Source: Pipra filicauda | Lineage: Eukaryota; Chordata; Aves; Passeriformes; Pipridae | Length of the DNA stretch: 64,000 bases | Reading direction: 5' to 3' | NCBI RefSeq assembly: GCF_003945595.2 | Contig: NW_024104614.1 | Span: 248,001-312,000 of the forward strand | Part shown: piece after piece, positions 18,080-31,420 of the stretch | How positions within the stretch are numbered: the stretch's first letter is position 1 | Layout of the letters: every line of letters starts with the position of its first letter | Translations under genes and position numbers: made by a program | The notes under the pieces: generated by a model | What the model was told of the DNA's origin: nothing | The model's input: only the letters and a program-made list of their open reading frames with translations | Databases searched by the model: none

Positions 18080-19365
18080 TCGGTGCGGCGTTCGGTGTGG
18101 GATAGGCGCAGTTCCCTGCACGCCGCGGTCCTCCCTTTCTGGTCAGCCTTGAGGATGCTCCTTCGCAGCCTGGGGACTGCGGCAGCGGCTCCTGGAGTCC
18201 GGCACCCCGTGGGGGCACTCGGGGACGCAGCACTTGACAGGTTCGGGCTGGGCACGGCCGAGCCCCGGGCACATCCCACTCTGCAGGTTGTGTCTCCCCA
18301 GCCCGGTCAGATCCGTGCTAGGCTGCTGCCCTTACAGGTTTCCAGCAGCCCCGAGGGGCAGGAGCACTCAGGGACCTCCCCACACCTCTGTCCCTCCTGC
18401 CAGGCAGAACAGCAGCAGCACCAAGCACCACGGGGGTACAGTTAATGAGGGCCTTTCAGTTCAGTCATCCACGTTTGGCACAGTCTGAGAGCTTTTATGC
18501 CAGGGCTCCAGCTCCTGGTGTGCCTTGCTCCCCCAGCCCTGCCTGTACCCTCCACCACTCCCAACTGCCCACCTCAACTGCCCCTTGGACAGCTCTCCTG
18601 CTCTGTTTGGATAAAGCACATGTTCTAGAAGCAGCCATGCCAGTGGCTTCTGGCCACTGATGTCACTTACATGTCCCGTGTGACACCACGGCTGTTGGAT
18701 CCTTAACCAGGTAACGGTCCCTCATCTGAGGGAGCAGTAAAGGGCTCCGTGTAGACTGACTGACCAAGGGGTGGGTTAAGGACACTCCCAGAATCAGCAC
18801 ATCTCTGCTCACCTGGGTCTCGGGAACAGTCAGTCTTGCCTCAAAACAATGAACAAAAGGGAAAAAAAGGCTTTACAAACTGCTACTTCTGCAGCCAGCG
18901 TTCCCAGCTGTCTCAAGTGTCCTTAGACATCAAAGATCTCCTTGCCTCTGTCAAAAGCATCTTTGGAGAGCTGTGGAGCCCCTGGGAGCTGGTCCTGCAC
19001 CAGCACCAGCGCTGCTGTGGCACTGGCACTGCTGTGGCACCCCACCAGAGATCGGCTGTGCTGCCCCGAGTAGTCCAAGGTCAGTCCAGCTGCCTGCGTT
19101 TCTCTGAGGGGAGAAAATCACACTGGAGCAGCCAAGAGCCAGGAGCGGGATGGTCACGCTGCTTCAGGGGCTCACTGGTCTTTAGGAAACAAAACTCACC
19201 AGGTCACGGCTGTACAGAACAGGGCAGATGCCAGATAGTCCTGAAAAAAACAAACCCCGATGTTTTTCTACCTTCCACCCAGGCAGAGGCTGGACAGGGA
19301 GTGAATACGGACCCTAGATACCAGAGAAGGGATGGACACAGGCAGAGCTGTATGCTGGTTTTAAT
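18080..19365. other. Intergenic DNA between the RNF182-like gene and the PCIF1 3' end
   Basis: No exon, repeat family or RNA gene recognised. A 438-codon plus-strand open frame starting at 18836 runs through here into the antisense of the PCIF1 3' UTR. Its conserved part is explained by the PCIF1 duplication, so I do not call it a gene. Confidence 0.5.
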
Positions 19366-19369
19366 GTTC

Positions 19370-20138
19370 CTAAGAACTAGGAAACAGAAATCAAAAATAG
19401 ACTTTGCTCTTCTTGATAAAAGTAATAAAATGGTTAGCGGTGTTAAATTAATCCTTACAAAACAAAACCCAAGGAGGTTAAATAAAGCCCAGAGGCTTCG
19501 CATAAAAACCACAACGACTACAAAACAGCTGCAAAGACGTCTTTACACACCAAAGAAACTCCTCTCCTCTGCTCCTTCCCTCTCCAGGACACAGTGTCGG
19601 CAAACACGGGACTCACACATGGGAAAAGAACACGGATGCGATGGGAGCAGCCCCGCCAGGAGCGTGGGCGCCACGGACAGAACTATTTACACTATGGACA
19701 CGGAGCCGTGCTGGGGCCGGTCCGGCCGCAGGAGCCCCCGGGCTCTGCCCGCCCCTCTCCTGCCGGGGCCCCTCCGGCCGCGGCGCTCAGCGCCCAGCAC
19801 TCGCGCTTGCCATCCGTCCCTCCATCTGTCCCACCGTCCTTCCGCCCAGCTCTGGCTGCCCCTTCCCTCGGCACTCCGGCGTCGCGGGGCTGCCGCTCCT
19901 CCTGCCGCGCCACACTGGGCTCCCTCGCCCCCGGTGAGGGCCGCGGCTGAGCCTCCTCTCCCACGGGCGGCCGGGCGCTCCCGGCTCCTGGGGGCCGGCG
20001 TGCAGTTCGCAGAGGAGAGCAGGTGCCGTGGAGCTGCTGCGCAGGAGTCCCGGGCCGGTGCTGCACACTCAGCAGTCTCTGCTGCCCCGGCCAGCCCCGG
20101 GGCCGCCGGCACCTCCCCTGCTGCCTCGCACCTCTGCC
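19370..20138 (-). other. PCIF1: PCIF1 3' UTR
   Basis: It runs from the PCIF1 stop codon to a possible ATTAAA hexamer on the minus strand (TTTAAT at 19370-19375). The half nearest the stop is unusually GC- and CpG-rich. Bases 19415-19803 are shared at 388 of 389 positions with the duplicate at 15812-16200; the intervening 19804-20138 are unique to this copy. The canonical AATAAA is absent, so the end point is tentative. Confidence 0.6.
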
Positions 20139-23100
20139 TTAGTTGGGATTAGTCTCTCGGCTGCTGCTCTGCTCTCGGCCCAGCTCCCGCTCTTTGTCCG
20201 CTGTGGAGGAGGACGAGGAGGAGGAGGACGAGGAGGAGGAAGACGAGGAGCTCAGGGTCCGGCCTGAATGCTTGTAGGCTGCAACGAGCTCCTGCAGCCG
20301 CTCCGGCGTGGGCTCCCACTTGGCAAAGCCGGCGCTGTTCTGCAGGAAGAGGACGGCTGTGTTGTGCACAGCCTTGTAGTACATCTCCTCTCTGCAAGGG
20401 AAGAGCACAGGCATCAGTACCTCCCCTGGCCCCCAGCACTGGACACCTGCTCCTCCTCTTCCTGCCCGCCATCCTTAGGACAAATGTTTGCCCCTGTCCT
20501 TTCTCTCATTATTCTGAGGAAAAGTGGAGGCACAGTGCAGCCTCGGGCAGTTCGGAGTACGGCAGAGGCTCCTGAGCTTTCAGAGGGAAGCACCCGTGCT
20601 GCAGAGCCCCACTGCTCTCTACCAGCGTGTGCTGGGACCTCGCTGTCCCTGCCAAAGGGACTCAGCACAGTGAGTCATCAGCCCTAACCAGGTAAGGAGA
20701 ACTTCAGTTTTCATGCACTTGTTGCTTAAACAAGTTGTTGCTCAAACTTGTTGCCTCAGCAGCAGAGCAGGGGCCAGCCTGCCCCACTGGGGACTGAGCC
20801 CCCACTGCCCCTTGCCTCTGCTCCCCACAGTGACACCCAGCTGCTGTGGCTCAGCCGGCTCACAGGTCCAAGGGCTGGCAGAGGAGCACGGATCAGCACC
20901 ACAGGTGTGACCTGTTCCGGCTGTACTCGTGCCCAAGGCACACATCTCTCACAAGCTCTGTTAGCAGTCATTAAACAGACGCGGAATTCACAATGGTGTC
21001 TGCTCATCCTGAACACCCAGGGTGATGATGCGCTGCGTCTGTCCTTGCCTGCTCCCTGCTTCCCACTGATCTCAGCTTGGGAGAGGATATTTCTGTCACA
21101 CAGCTTCAGAGCCGTGTTCCCAGAAGGATCTGAGAACAAAGCCTACTTTTTGCAGACGTGCTGGGACCCGCTGCGATACTCGTGATCGAAGGCCGGCAGG
21201 ATGAGCTGGTGCCGCTTGAACTTGCTCTGCTCCATGCGGGTCAGGGCCGGCGTGGGGGGGTCCCGCCACTCAGGGATGAAGACAATGAAGGAGAGCGGCT
21301 CGCTGGAGCTCTCCAGCAGTTTCTAGTGCAACAAGGAAAGGAACAATCTTAGCACTGGCTGAGCAATGACGTGTCTAAATGAGCCCTATGGAAAGGAAAC
21401 GCTTCTGCTTCCAGAGTGGAGCCGCAGCCATCACCGTCCTCTGTCCCTGCCCTCAGCCCCGCCATGGGGAGCACAGGATGGATGGCACAGCTCCATCCCA
21501 AACCACCTCACCAGTGAGCAGACATACCTCAAAGTGAGAGACCATGGCATCCATCAGCTCCTCACAGAATGGTGGATTTGCCTCAAAAGAGCCACTTATA
21601 GGGAAGAAATCCAGGCATGGGCTGGAGAAAGAGGCAAAGATCCCTATCAGTCCGACCTGAGTCATCCGTGGGCATGCACGCACACAGACACACAGCAAGG
21701 GAATGTAAGACTCACCCCCTGGATCCAAAATACCCGTCTGTGTCCAAGAAGGCCGAACAGTACTGTTTAAAATAGCAATTCAGGGGCGAGGCAAAGCATT
21801 CAAAACTCACTCCAAAGAGCTTGTGGAGGGCTTCGAAGATGTGCACGGGAAGTGCCCCTTGCAGACCAGTCCCTTCATACAGCCCCACACCGAACATCAT
21901 CTGAGGAGAGCAAACCCCAGTGAGCTGTGCCTGCACTCCCTGTTCCTGCTGCTCCCTTCACTGACCACGGACCCAGAGCCTCACGTCCATGCACCCCTCC
22001 TCTAGGTACACAGGGCCCCCTTATCCTTTCTCAAATTCGTGTAGGTCCCTGCATGTACCCAAGAATGCTCTTCAGAGACTTCCTCCAACTTTGGCCCCAC
22101 GGAACCATCATTTTTCTTTTGTACCCCTATGAGCCTTCAGTTGCCCCTCAGAGTCAAGAGCTATTGAAGGTTTCCTTCACAAAAATCTTTACCCTCATAT
22201 CAAGACTACAACCACTCCCCAGACCATACTCCTACCCCAGCACAATTGGAAGCAGACAACAGACCCAGTTTAAACCCTGTCTTGCTCCAGGTTCCCAGAG
22301 CCATGTCCCTTCCCCAGAGCAACAACAAGTTCAGCTCCCAGTGCTGTCAAGGCTTTCTGATGTACAGCTGTGGTGAGACTTTACCTGATATCGACGGAGA
22401 AGGCACCAAACCCTGGGCAGGAACTTTTCAAAGCCCGAGTCGTCGATGCAGCTGTACCGATAGAGAAGCCACTGGAAGAGAAAGCCCAGCCACTGAACAC
22501 ACCAGGAATAGACAAGGAATGGGATACACACATGTTGTGACAGGGAGAGGGATGCTGAGGAGCAGGTGGGCTCTGCAGGGAGGTGTGTCAGCACATCTGC
22601 TGTCACTGTGTGAGCCACCAGCTCATCACCAGCATGAATGAACCACCACACCAGCACATGTCTCTCAGCAAAGGCTGCCTTGCTGCGAGTATACAACATT
22701 CTGGCTGCACAGCACGTATCCAGAGCACACACCCAACAGCTGGGAAATACTCCCAGCAGGAGCCTAATCCCGACTAAGGTGAGAGCAGCTGCCCCCTTCC
22801 CTGTGGCAGTGTCTGACAGCTCTGTGGGGTCAGCTGGCCATCCTCTGCCCTGCCCTGCCCTTGGAGGCTGGTGCCCAGCCCTTACCAGCTTGCTGAAGTA
22901 GTTGCGGCTCACTTTGACCATCTCCCCCTTGTACCGCACACACGCCACGTTGTTCTCCATGTGCATCTCCACGCTGGGGAGTGGTGGGGAGGGGATGGCC
23001 AGTCTCACGGGGTAACAGTACACCAGCCTGTCCTGGACCTCGGGAGCTTCTACCTCAGCTAGAGAGAACAAAGAGAAAGGCAGCCTGTGAGAAGCCAAGG

Positions 23101-26100
23101 GCATTCGGGACCAATCTTCCTTCCACCTCAAACACACAGTGACCCCAATAAGGCTAAAGAGCAGGGTGGTCCTCCCAAAAAACACTGTGGTGGTCCCTTG
23201 CAGATCTCGTAGGCAACTACCTAGGTTCAGTGCTGATTCCCCAAATTAATTCCATCTCCCACTGCCAGAGCACAGAGAAGACCCACTTCACAGCATTTTC
23301 TCCATCTCTAACCCAGCAGAGCTGCAGATAGCACACAGACACCCCAGCGTCCTGAGGCATGTTCCAGAAACACAAACACTCTCTCTGCTGCTACTGTTTC
23401 TATTTCAGTTTGCCCCAAAGTCATCCAACACACAGCAAAATTTCCAAGGCTGCCAAAATGCAGAAGGCAAAGGAATCTCCCTGCACCTTGTGGTTACCCA
23501 TTGCCTCGGCATCAGGGAGAGCTCACAGGAGAGGTCAGCTGGAAGGAATCCCTGACTCAGTGGGGTTAGAAGACAAGCAGCAAAAACAATGGCAAAAGGC
23601 AGACACTGGGACCTGAAGGGAGTCTGAGGAGGGCCAGGACCCAAAAGGGAAAAGGACTACAGTGGTGATGAAAGAAGTGGGGCCCATGGAGGAAGGAACA
23701 GGTGACTAGAGGCAAAAATACAGACATGAATTAGGAAGGAAGAGCAGAGAAAAGATCAAGGAACGTGACCTCTCTGCCAGGAAAGGGTGCACAGTGACAT
23801 GCTGGGAGGCACAGGGGAGCACACGGTGCTCAGAACACAAGAAACGTGACAAATGAGAATACACAGAGAACACTTGGTGTTAGGAAGGGGATGTCAGCTG
23901 TCCCCAGGAATTCATGAAGCAGCAGAGCGAAAAGTAACGGTCCAGGGAAATGAACAAATGCCCTGTTCAGTGTGACCAGCTCCTAACAAGCTACTTCACG
24001 CTGGCAAATCACACGTTGATGGTATTTGATGTTACAGGCAGTCACAGCAACTGATGGAAGACAGTCTGTCACTGCACGGGCACTGTGTGACTGCCAGCTG
24101 AAGCCTATGCTGGACGGGCTGTTTCTGACTTTGAAATCCCACCCTGTGGATGCAGAGCTGCCCTCCCAACAGGTGACACTCTGATCGAGGACAGACCACA
24201 GCACGAGGCCTTCAGCTGCAGTGCTGGACCCCTACAGATCTTCAGAGTTGGCTGCGTACCAGAGATATTGTTCTCTTTGAGTATGGCAAGATGCTTCTCC
24301 CGGATCCGCTTGACGTATTCCAGGGATATGTAGTAAATCTTACTACAGATGCCTTCCACGGAGTCCTTGGCTGCAGCAGACACGTGGGGCCCACACTGTT
24401 TGCGTAAGTGTTCCAGGCGGTCCTGCGGAACCAGAGAACCAGAGTCCCTCACACGGCCACCACCGACTCCCCGGGGGCACTCAGCGACTCCGGGCCGCTC
24501 TTCCTTGGCACACAGCAAAGGGAAGCAATGGCAGCTGTCTCCAGAAGGACCTGTACCTGTCCCCATGTGCCCCCCTCCCTGGCTCCCTGCAGGACACTGA
24601 CCATGTAGTCCTCCTTGGAGGCGGAATGGTCCCGTCGCAGCCAGCTGAATGTGTCCTCCACGTTCCACTTCACCACCTTCCTGCTGTCTGGCGAAGCACT
24701 CCTGCAAAAACAGAGGCAAAATGTAACCCATGGCTGCACAGCAAGGTATTCCACCACCCTGCAATGTTTTCTGTCAGTGTGGAATGTGGCCACAGCCACT
24801 TGATCAAGGCCCTGCCCTGTCACCTCCCTCCAGTTCTCCTTTAGAAAGTGCTTCCAGATGTTTACATTACTAGAGACTGCCATGCTCTCTCCAAAACTCA
24901 GTGTAGCTGGCTGCTGTCCTCTCTGCAACAGGAGAGACCCACAAAACTTTTATCTGTCATGGCAATGGTCCATTTTGATATTGCCTTTAATTTTCAAATA
25001 TTGCTAGGAGCTTGCGACTAAGAAAACTACGCTGTTAACAAGGTTTTTCTTTTGCCCCATAAAGTTCTCCCCACAGTCTTCCTCAATTCTGTCCTGTGGC
25101 AGAACTGGCCACAAAAACCCCACCTGGTATACAAAATGCCACTCTGAGCTTGTTGCTCTGTAACAGCAGTGAGTGCTCAAGCACTCCTGTTTTTATCTCA
25201 GGGATGACAGATGACTTCACTGACTCTCACTTGTCTCCACACACATTCTGGCTTCCCAGCATTACATTTTACAGCACTGTCACTACCAAAAGATGCCTCC
25301 AACACTACTGTTTTTCTTCTATATGGTCTTAACGTTGCTTTTCCTCAACAAAATTATGACTAGCACTGCATAAGGCAGGACGAGCAGCCCCTATAATCCT
25401 TTTCTCTTTTCTGAACGTGACAGCACTGCAAGAGGAGCTCCCACCTGGATTCAATCAGGCGTTTCGCAGCCTCGGCATACTTGAAGAGCAGTCTCTTGGC
25501 TTCCTCACGGAACTTGATTCTGGATAACCTGAGGTAAATTAAATTCATATGCATCAGTCTCACAAAGGCACGGAGGCCAGGTCCAGTTCCTTGGCTTTCC
25601 ACTACCAGCATTCCACCACTTCATCAGCCAAAGGGAAGCACCACAGCACAGAACCACGGCAGGTAAATCACCAGGCCAGACCAACACAGAACGATCCCAG
25701 TAAGGTGCCCTGTCTGTGAATGGTACCTGATGGGAATGTCATTCATGATCTCTCTGAACATGGAAGGAGACACTACTGGCTCGCAGTCACTCGGTAAAAG
25801 AGGATCTGTCCCTTTATCAACCACCTTCCTCTCCAACATCCAGCGATTAAAGGACTCCCTTGGGGGGTCAATCCCTGGAGACACACAGAAAAAGAGTTTA
25901 ATCAACACAATACAGAGATGCCCAGAAGCTCTGGTAAGGATCATCACACAGAGTTCAGCCTAATCAGTTCAACAACCAACAATGTCACAGAGCACAACCA
26001 TCACGAAAAGAGACCACAGGGACAAGACAGGCATAAGCCAAAAAGAAGATCACCACAGCATGGCAAGACTGAGAAGGAAATCAGGGAACCCAACAGAAAC

Positions 26101-27809
26101 TCACCCTCTCTCTGCTGGCAGAGCTCACGGTAATGCTGCCGCAGCTTGAGAATAAGCTGGGACCGAAGCAGCTCCACCTCAGGGTGTGGAGAAAGCACTT
26201 CTGATGGTGCCCTCTGCTTAATCACTGCATTTGTCTGAATATCCAGGTCCCAATATACTCTGTGGCAGAAGCAAATGTCATCAGGATGACTAGATCATTG
26301 GTTGATTATCAAATATTACTCCTAAAGATGCTTCCTTGGGCTGTTTCACCAGCCAGGAAAACAAACTATCAAGACTCCTGGTAAATATATAGGGAGGTGT
26401 TATATACCCCAGGTTCTTCTCCAAAGATATCTGAAAACCTGTGTGTCTCTAATCCTCCACGGAGAAAGGAACAGAAGACAAATGGAGACAACTCACTCAG
26501 TTGGTCGTAGAAGAGCTGCCTGCTGTTTGTCTTCAGGTGAAACACACCATGCCTTCAAAACAGAGGTTCCTGGAATACTGGGAGAGCTGGGGACTGGCTG
26601 AGCAGCTTGGTTCCCAGGGACATCAGTCTGTGTGTGTGAAAGATGAATTACTGCACCACAGACACAGGTAAAAGGGAAGTAGCCTGGTAAACCAAACAGT
26701 GCTGTACCAGAACACCACGCAGGAGACCCCCGAGGGCTCTCCAGCCCCCCTTAGTTTCAGGTTACACACATTTGTTTCACAGCACCAGACCCACCTTAGG
26801 CTTCTTCACACTGTTGCCACTTGGTGGAACCTCCTCCGAGAACCTCCTCTTCCTCTGCTTGCTCTCCACAGAGGTATCTGCCACCCCACCTTCCAGTGGC
26901 ATTGGAGCCGCGTTCAATCCCAGAGGATCTGACTGTGGGAGTCCAAACAACAGCAGCACACGTCAGCTCACCCGCTGCCACCGCAGCGTCCCAAACAAAG
27001 GCAGTAAGCTCTGAACTTCCCATTGCACTGCTCCCAGCTCCCACGTGGATGGAAATAAGGACACCACTATTCACACCAGCACAAAGCTAAAAGATTCTCC
27101 TCTAGACCTGCGTCTGCATGCTTTTTTAAAAGACTTGGATGAGAAAAACGCACCACAACTCCCCCACCTGAGTGTTCTTTCAGCATTGCACACCTGGAAC
27201 AGCACCACCTGAGGGTGCACCTGAAGGAGGAACATTTTGCCAAAACCATGCTTCAGAGCGAGGAGCTCTGAAGGCACAAAAGACCCTCCCACCTCTGTAA
27301 TCTGAAGTCCACAGACCACGGCCCCTGCTCCTGCAGAACATGCCAGTGCTGGCAACAGCCCCCCGAGGTGAGTGTGCACTTACGATGACATCGTGCTGTC
27401 CCAGCACAGGCATTTCCCACAGAGACTGGTTCGTGAAGCGATTGAAGTAGTAGGGGCGGTTCTCCCGCTTGCTCCAGCACTTCTCCCAGCCAGCCTGCAC
27501 CAGCTCATCTGAGAGGACAGAGGGAGTCAGGAGAGGAGCATCCTGCACGACAGCCCTGCCCTGCAGGTCCCAGCTCTGTCACAGCACACACACAACACAC
27601 ATCGTTCCCAGCCTCCCTTGGCGGCCCCGCTCTGCCCCCCTTCCTGCTCCCAGGGCCCTGCAGAATTCCCAAGGGTAGCCCGTACCTGGCAGGTCCTGTA
27701 CCAGGCGCATGGGTTTGGGGGAGCTGGGCTGGTTCTGGTTGGAGGTGCCAGGTGAGTGACTCATGAGAGACGCTTCCTCCGCAGGGCTTCTGTGATTCTC
27801 ATTGGCCAT
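20139..27809 (-). CDS. PCIF1: PCIF1, cap-specific m6Am methyltransferase
   Basis: PCIF1 (CAPAM) methylates N6 of 2'-O-methyladenosine beside the mRNA cap and binds the phosphorylated RNA polymerase II tail through a WW domain. Fifteen coding exons, in transcript order: 27686-27809, 27384-27508, 26795-26932, 26497-26627, 26105-26259, 25727-25874, 25445-25528, 24602-24701, 24260-24422, 22886-23058, 22385-22471, 21716-21900, 21528-21621, 21147-21322, 20139-20391. Phases agree and give 711 residues (human 704). The WW domain is at about 45-80 ([19 protein letters not shown]), and the catalytic NPPF tetrad falls at about 553-556, in the thirteenth coding exon. The tail has a run of some 16 serines encoded by TCC/TCG triplets, longer than I recall for human. 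The splice acceptor of the start exon is at 27825-27826, so a noncoding exon lies upstream. Confidence 0.97.
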
Positions 27810-27824
27810 TTCTCAGCAACCACA

Positions 27825-30436
27825 CTAGAAAAAACAGACATAACATGCAGAATTATAGCAGGAATGATCCCAGATCCACTCGGCTGTAGCACTACAAGTT
27901 CATTCTGACAATAAAACAAGGATTGAACCAGTACACACAAACAGCACCTCAGCCCTGAAAAGCACCTGTTATCCTGGACACAATCATCTATGAGGAGTGC
28001 TGAGTGTTAAATGGGGCCAGCCAGGGTGTTCTTCAGGCCAGCATTCAAAATATTCACTTTTCAGCTAAGTCCCTCCTAAGAGTGGAGCATCAGGACTGAG
28101 AGTATAAAAAAATAACATACACTCCTCTGTGATTATGTGTCACCTTCTGCCATGCCAATACCACCGGCCATGTCTGATCTGTTATCCTCAGAGACAGTTT
28201 AAATCAACACTTACCCACACATAACTGCACATCATTTAAACAAAAGGCTTTAATTAAAAAAAATTCTGCTACATAAAATAGCCCTGGAGCTTCACTAACA
28301 ACTTCTGTGGTTCAGAGAACCGCAGGCTGGGCGTTGGGACCTCCCAAATTATTTTCCTCCATATGTCCCAGGTCCACAGTAACTGCTCGGCCTCAGCCAG
28401 AACTGTTTTGGCCCTTGGTGCTTTTTCATCTGCATAACAACAGTTATGCAAAAGAAGGTCTGTTGGAACAATAAAGCTCCTCTTAATCATAATCTAATGT
28501 TGCCAGCTGGAGAGAAACAGCCAGGCTTTTCCTCTCTTAGTCACCACTCTTCCCCCGGGGAAGTTTCTGAAACAGCTCCACAGATTGCTCCTCTCTGGCA
28601 GCCCGAACACACTGGCAATGAACTGGGGGGAAACAAGGCATTTTACGTAATTCCCAGCTACCTCGGATACCAAACTCTATTCAGGCCTTGGAGACACCCC
28701 ACAGGACACACCAGCACAGTCAGGGCAGCAGCAAAACAGTGCTGTGCACAGCGTGTTCTTCACCTGAGCACGGCAGTAGCCGGAAGCAGGAGCCGCGTAC
28801 GGCAGCTCTTCAGTAAAAGCTCTGGATTTCTGTGGGCTAAATCACTTGGATTTAATCACCTTTGCTGCCCTTCCTGTGCATAAAGCCCACTGGCTATTTC
28901 AGCAGAGCAGAATGGCAGGAGGCAGCAGCTACCTGTAGCTCCGCTGCCCACAGCACCAGTTGTGGAATCAGCGCTGAGGAACTCAACCCCTTCAGCCCCT
29001 CAGAAGATGTTTCCATCCTTCCAGGCAGTGTATGCAAGGAAAGGTGTGGGACACCGCAGACTTTGGGTCTCTGCTCAGGAGCAGGCAGGTGACAATCCCT
29101 GTGCCTGCTGCAGAGCGCTGGATGCAATCACGGGCCTTTAACAGCCTCAGCAGGTGAACGTTGTGCAATTTCACACTGAACTCCAACCCCGCCATGCCCT
29201 CACAGTCACTTCACAAAGGTGCCAAGGTGAGCCAAGCCAGTGGCAGAGCAGTCAGGGTGGCAGCCTGACCCCTGTCAAGCTGTGGGCACAGGGACTACAG
29301 GGACCCCAAGGCAGGAGCCTCACCCGGCCGGTGCAGGAAACTCTGAAGGATGTTTAGCTCCTCCTCCTCCTACTCAAACTAAAACCACACGTGCACACGC
29401 ACCTGCTGCTGTGTCCTGCACGTTGCACAGAGCACACACTGTAGTGAACTGGTATGTACTGGGGGGACCAGGGCTCCCAAAGGGATGGAGGTCAATATAC
29501 AGACAGCACTGGGCACCGAGCCCTGCCCAGCCCGGATGGCACACACCAGCTCCAGTGACCTGCCAGTGTTTTTCACCACCTATTGCTCAAAAGAGCTGTC
29601 AAATAGGGTCACTGGCTCTGCCTTCTCCCATTTATGGATAAACTGGAATGGGGGAAGTAGCCAAGAAGCTTTATCACTTGATCAGTGTTGACGAGTATTA
29701 AATCCAAGTACCCTTAAGGTCTGGGAAGAGGAAACAGCCAAACTAACAAGAATCCTGGCAGAAGCAACTCTACTTTTATGTAACTACACTGGGACTTAGA
29801 CAGTGACAGGGATCCAGAGGAAGCATTTTGTGGTGATTACGGAATGTTTTTATACACCATGGCAATGCATACAGTGCTTCACAGACACGGTACAACGCTG
29901 TCCCTGCCCAGAGAGCTTACAACCTAGAGCAGCAGCACAACCGGAGACCACAGCGAGGGGTAAGGAGACACAGAGTAAAGAAGTACAGCAAACAGGACCG
30001 GTATTTGTTTCCATTTCACCGAAGTAGGATTTTGTACAAGACAACAGCAAATGCAGACAAAGGAGAGTAGCGACAGCCCCCCGGGACACCCCCGCTTCTC
30101 CCCCATCCCAGAACCGCGGCTGCTCCAGGAGGCTGGGAACCAGGCCACCGCCTCCCCCGTCGGTACCATCCCCTTCCCGAGAGCGGGACCAGGGCGCTGG
30201 GGACCGGGACACCGTGTCTGCGCGGGGGAAGCTGCCGGGCAGCTCCCGGGGGCTGCCCTGCCGGCGGCGGAGACGGCACGGAGCTCCTCGGCGCGGCGGG
30301 CCGGGACCGGCGGGCGGCCACCGGCGCCCAGCGAGTGCGGAGCGGAGGCGGCGGCGGCGACAACTCTGCAGGCTGGCCGGGAGCGGTCCGGGGGCGCGGC
30401 CTAAGCGGGGCGGCGGCCGGCCGGGCGGGTACTTAC
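27825..30436 (-). other. PCIF1: First intron of PCIF1
   Basis: The 2.6 kb between the start-codon exon and the noncoding first exon. I saw no other gene, no transposon end and no small RNA that I could support. It has AT-rich patches near 27830-28280 and 29690-29880 in an otherwise mixed background. Confidence 0.6.
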
Positions 30437-31420
30437 GGTGGCGGGCTGCCTGGCGGGACGCGTGGCCGTCGCTCCGTGCTCGCCGCTGGCGCGCCGGGGC
30501 CGCATCCTCATAGCGGGGCGTCCCGCGCCTGGCCCGCGGGGGCGGCTGCGGAGACAGGAGCCCGTTACGGCGCCGCGGGGAGGGGCCGCGGGGCGCGCAG
30601 GCGCGGCGGGGGCACAGCGGGGGCGCAGTGGCGGGAGCGCGGCGGCGGCGGCGGCCGCGCTCTAAGATGGCGGCCGCGGGCCTGCGCCGCCTACCCTCCG
30701 CCGCCCGCCCCCCGCCGCCTCCTCCTGCACGGCGGGCCGCGGCCTCGCGGTCGCGCCGCTTACCTGGGCGTGAGGCCGGGGGCTGCAGGCACCGGGCACC
30801 GCTGCGTCTGCCGCCGCCGCCGCCCCACCTCCGCCTCGCCCGCCCCGCCGCCGCCATCTTGCGCCGGGGCCGCGGGCCACGGGCTCGGGGCGCATGCGTG
30901 GAGCCGAGCCCGCGCTCGGGGGAGCCGCCCGGCGCATGCGCGCTGGGGGAGAGAGGTCGCCCCGCCCGCCCGGCGCCATCTTTGTGGCGGCACCGCCCCG
31001 CAGGGGGCGCGGCCCCGCCCGGGCTGTCCCGGGGCCCCCCGGGCCCCACCCGCGCGCCGCGGGCGGTTCCCGGCACCGACAGGGCGCGGCTGCGGCGGTC
31101 GCCACCAAAGGGCCTTTGAAGCGCAGCGGCGCCGGGGTGGGGCCGCGGCCGGGCCGGGGGGGCCGCATTGATGTGCGGGCGCGGGGCTTCCGCTACCCGC
31201 CGGGCACAGCGGCCGCTCCTCGGCCCGGGCCGGCTCCGCCACCGCTGCTGGGCCCTGAAGGTCCTGGCGGTCCCTCATGGTCCAGGCGGTCCCTCGGGCG
31301 CAGCGCTGACGCATCCTTTCGTACTCCGCTGCCGTGGCCGTTCCCCCTCCCGCAGATCCCGGCGGCGGGGCCGCGCTGTGAGGGACGCTGTGCAGCGCTG
31401 GCCGGGGTCGCTCCCTTGCC
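30430..31420 (-). promoter_or_regulatory. PCIF1: CpG island promoter of PCIF1 with two possible first exons
   Basis: A strong CpG island without TATA. On the minus strand there are two good donors: GTAAGT at 30431-30436 (exon ending 30437) and GTAAGC at 30758-30763 (exon ending 30764), suggesting alternative noncoding first exons. Three YY1-type motifs occur: AAGATGGCGGC at 30664-30674, GCCGCCATCTTG at 30850-30861 and GCCATCTTT at 30975-30983. Such sites often mark the start of housekeeping transcripts, which fits the two exon starts. Confidence 0.65.

Noticed and set aside
18836..20152. 438-codon plus-strand frame over the PCIF1 3' UTR
   Set aside because: It is antisense to PCIF1. Its only repeated part is explained by the PCIF1 duplication, and it has no family resemblance or splice support.
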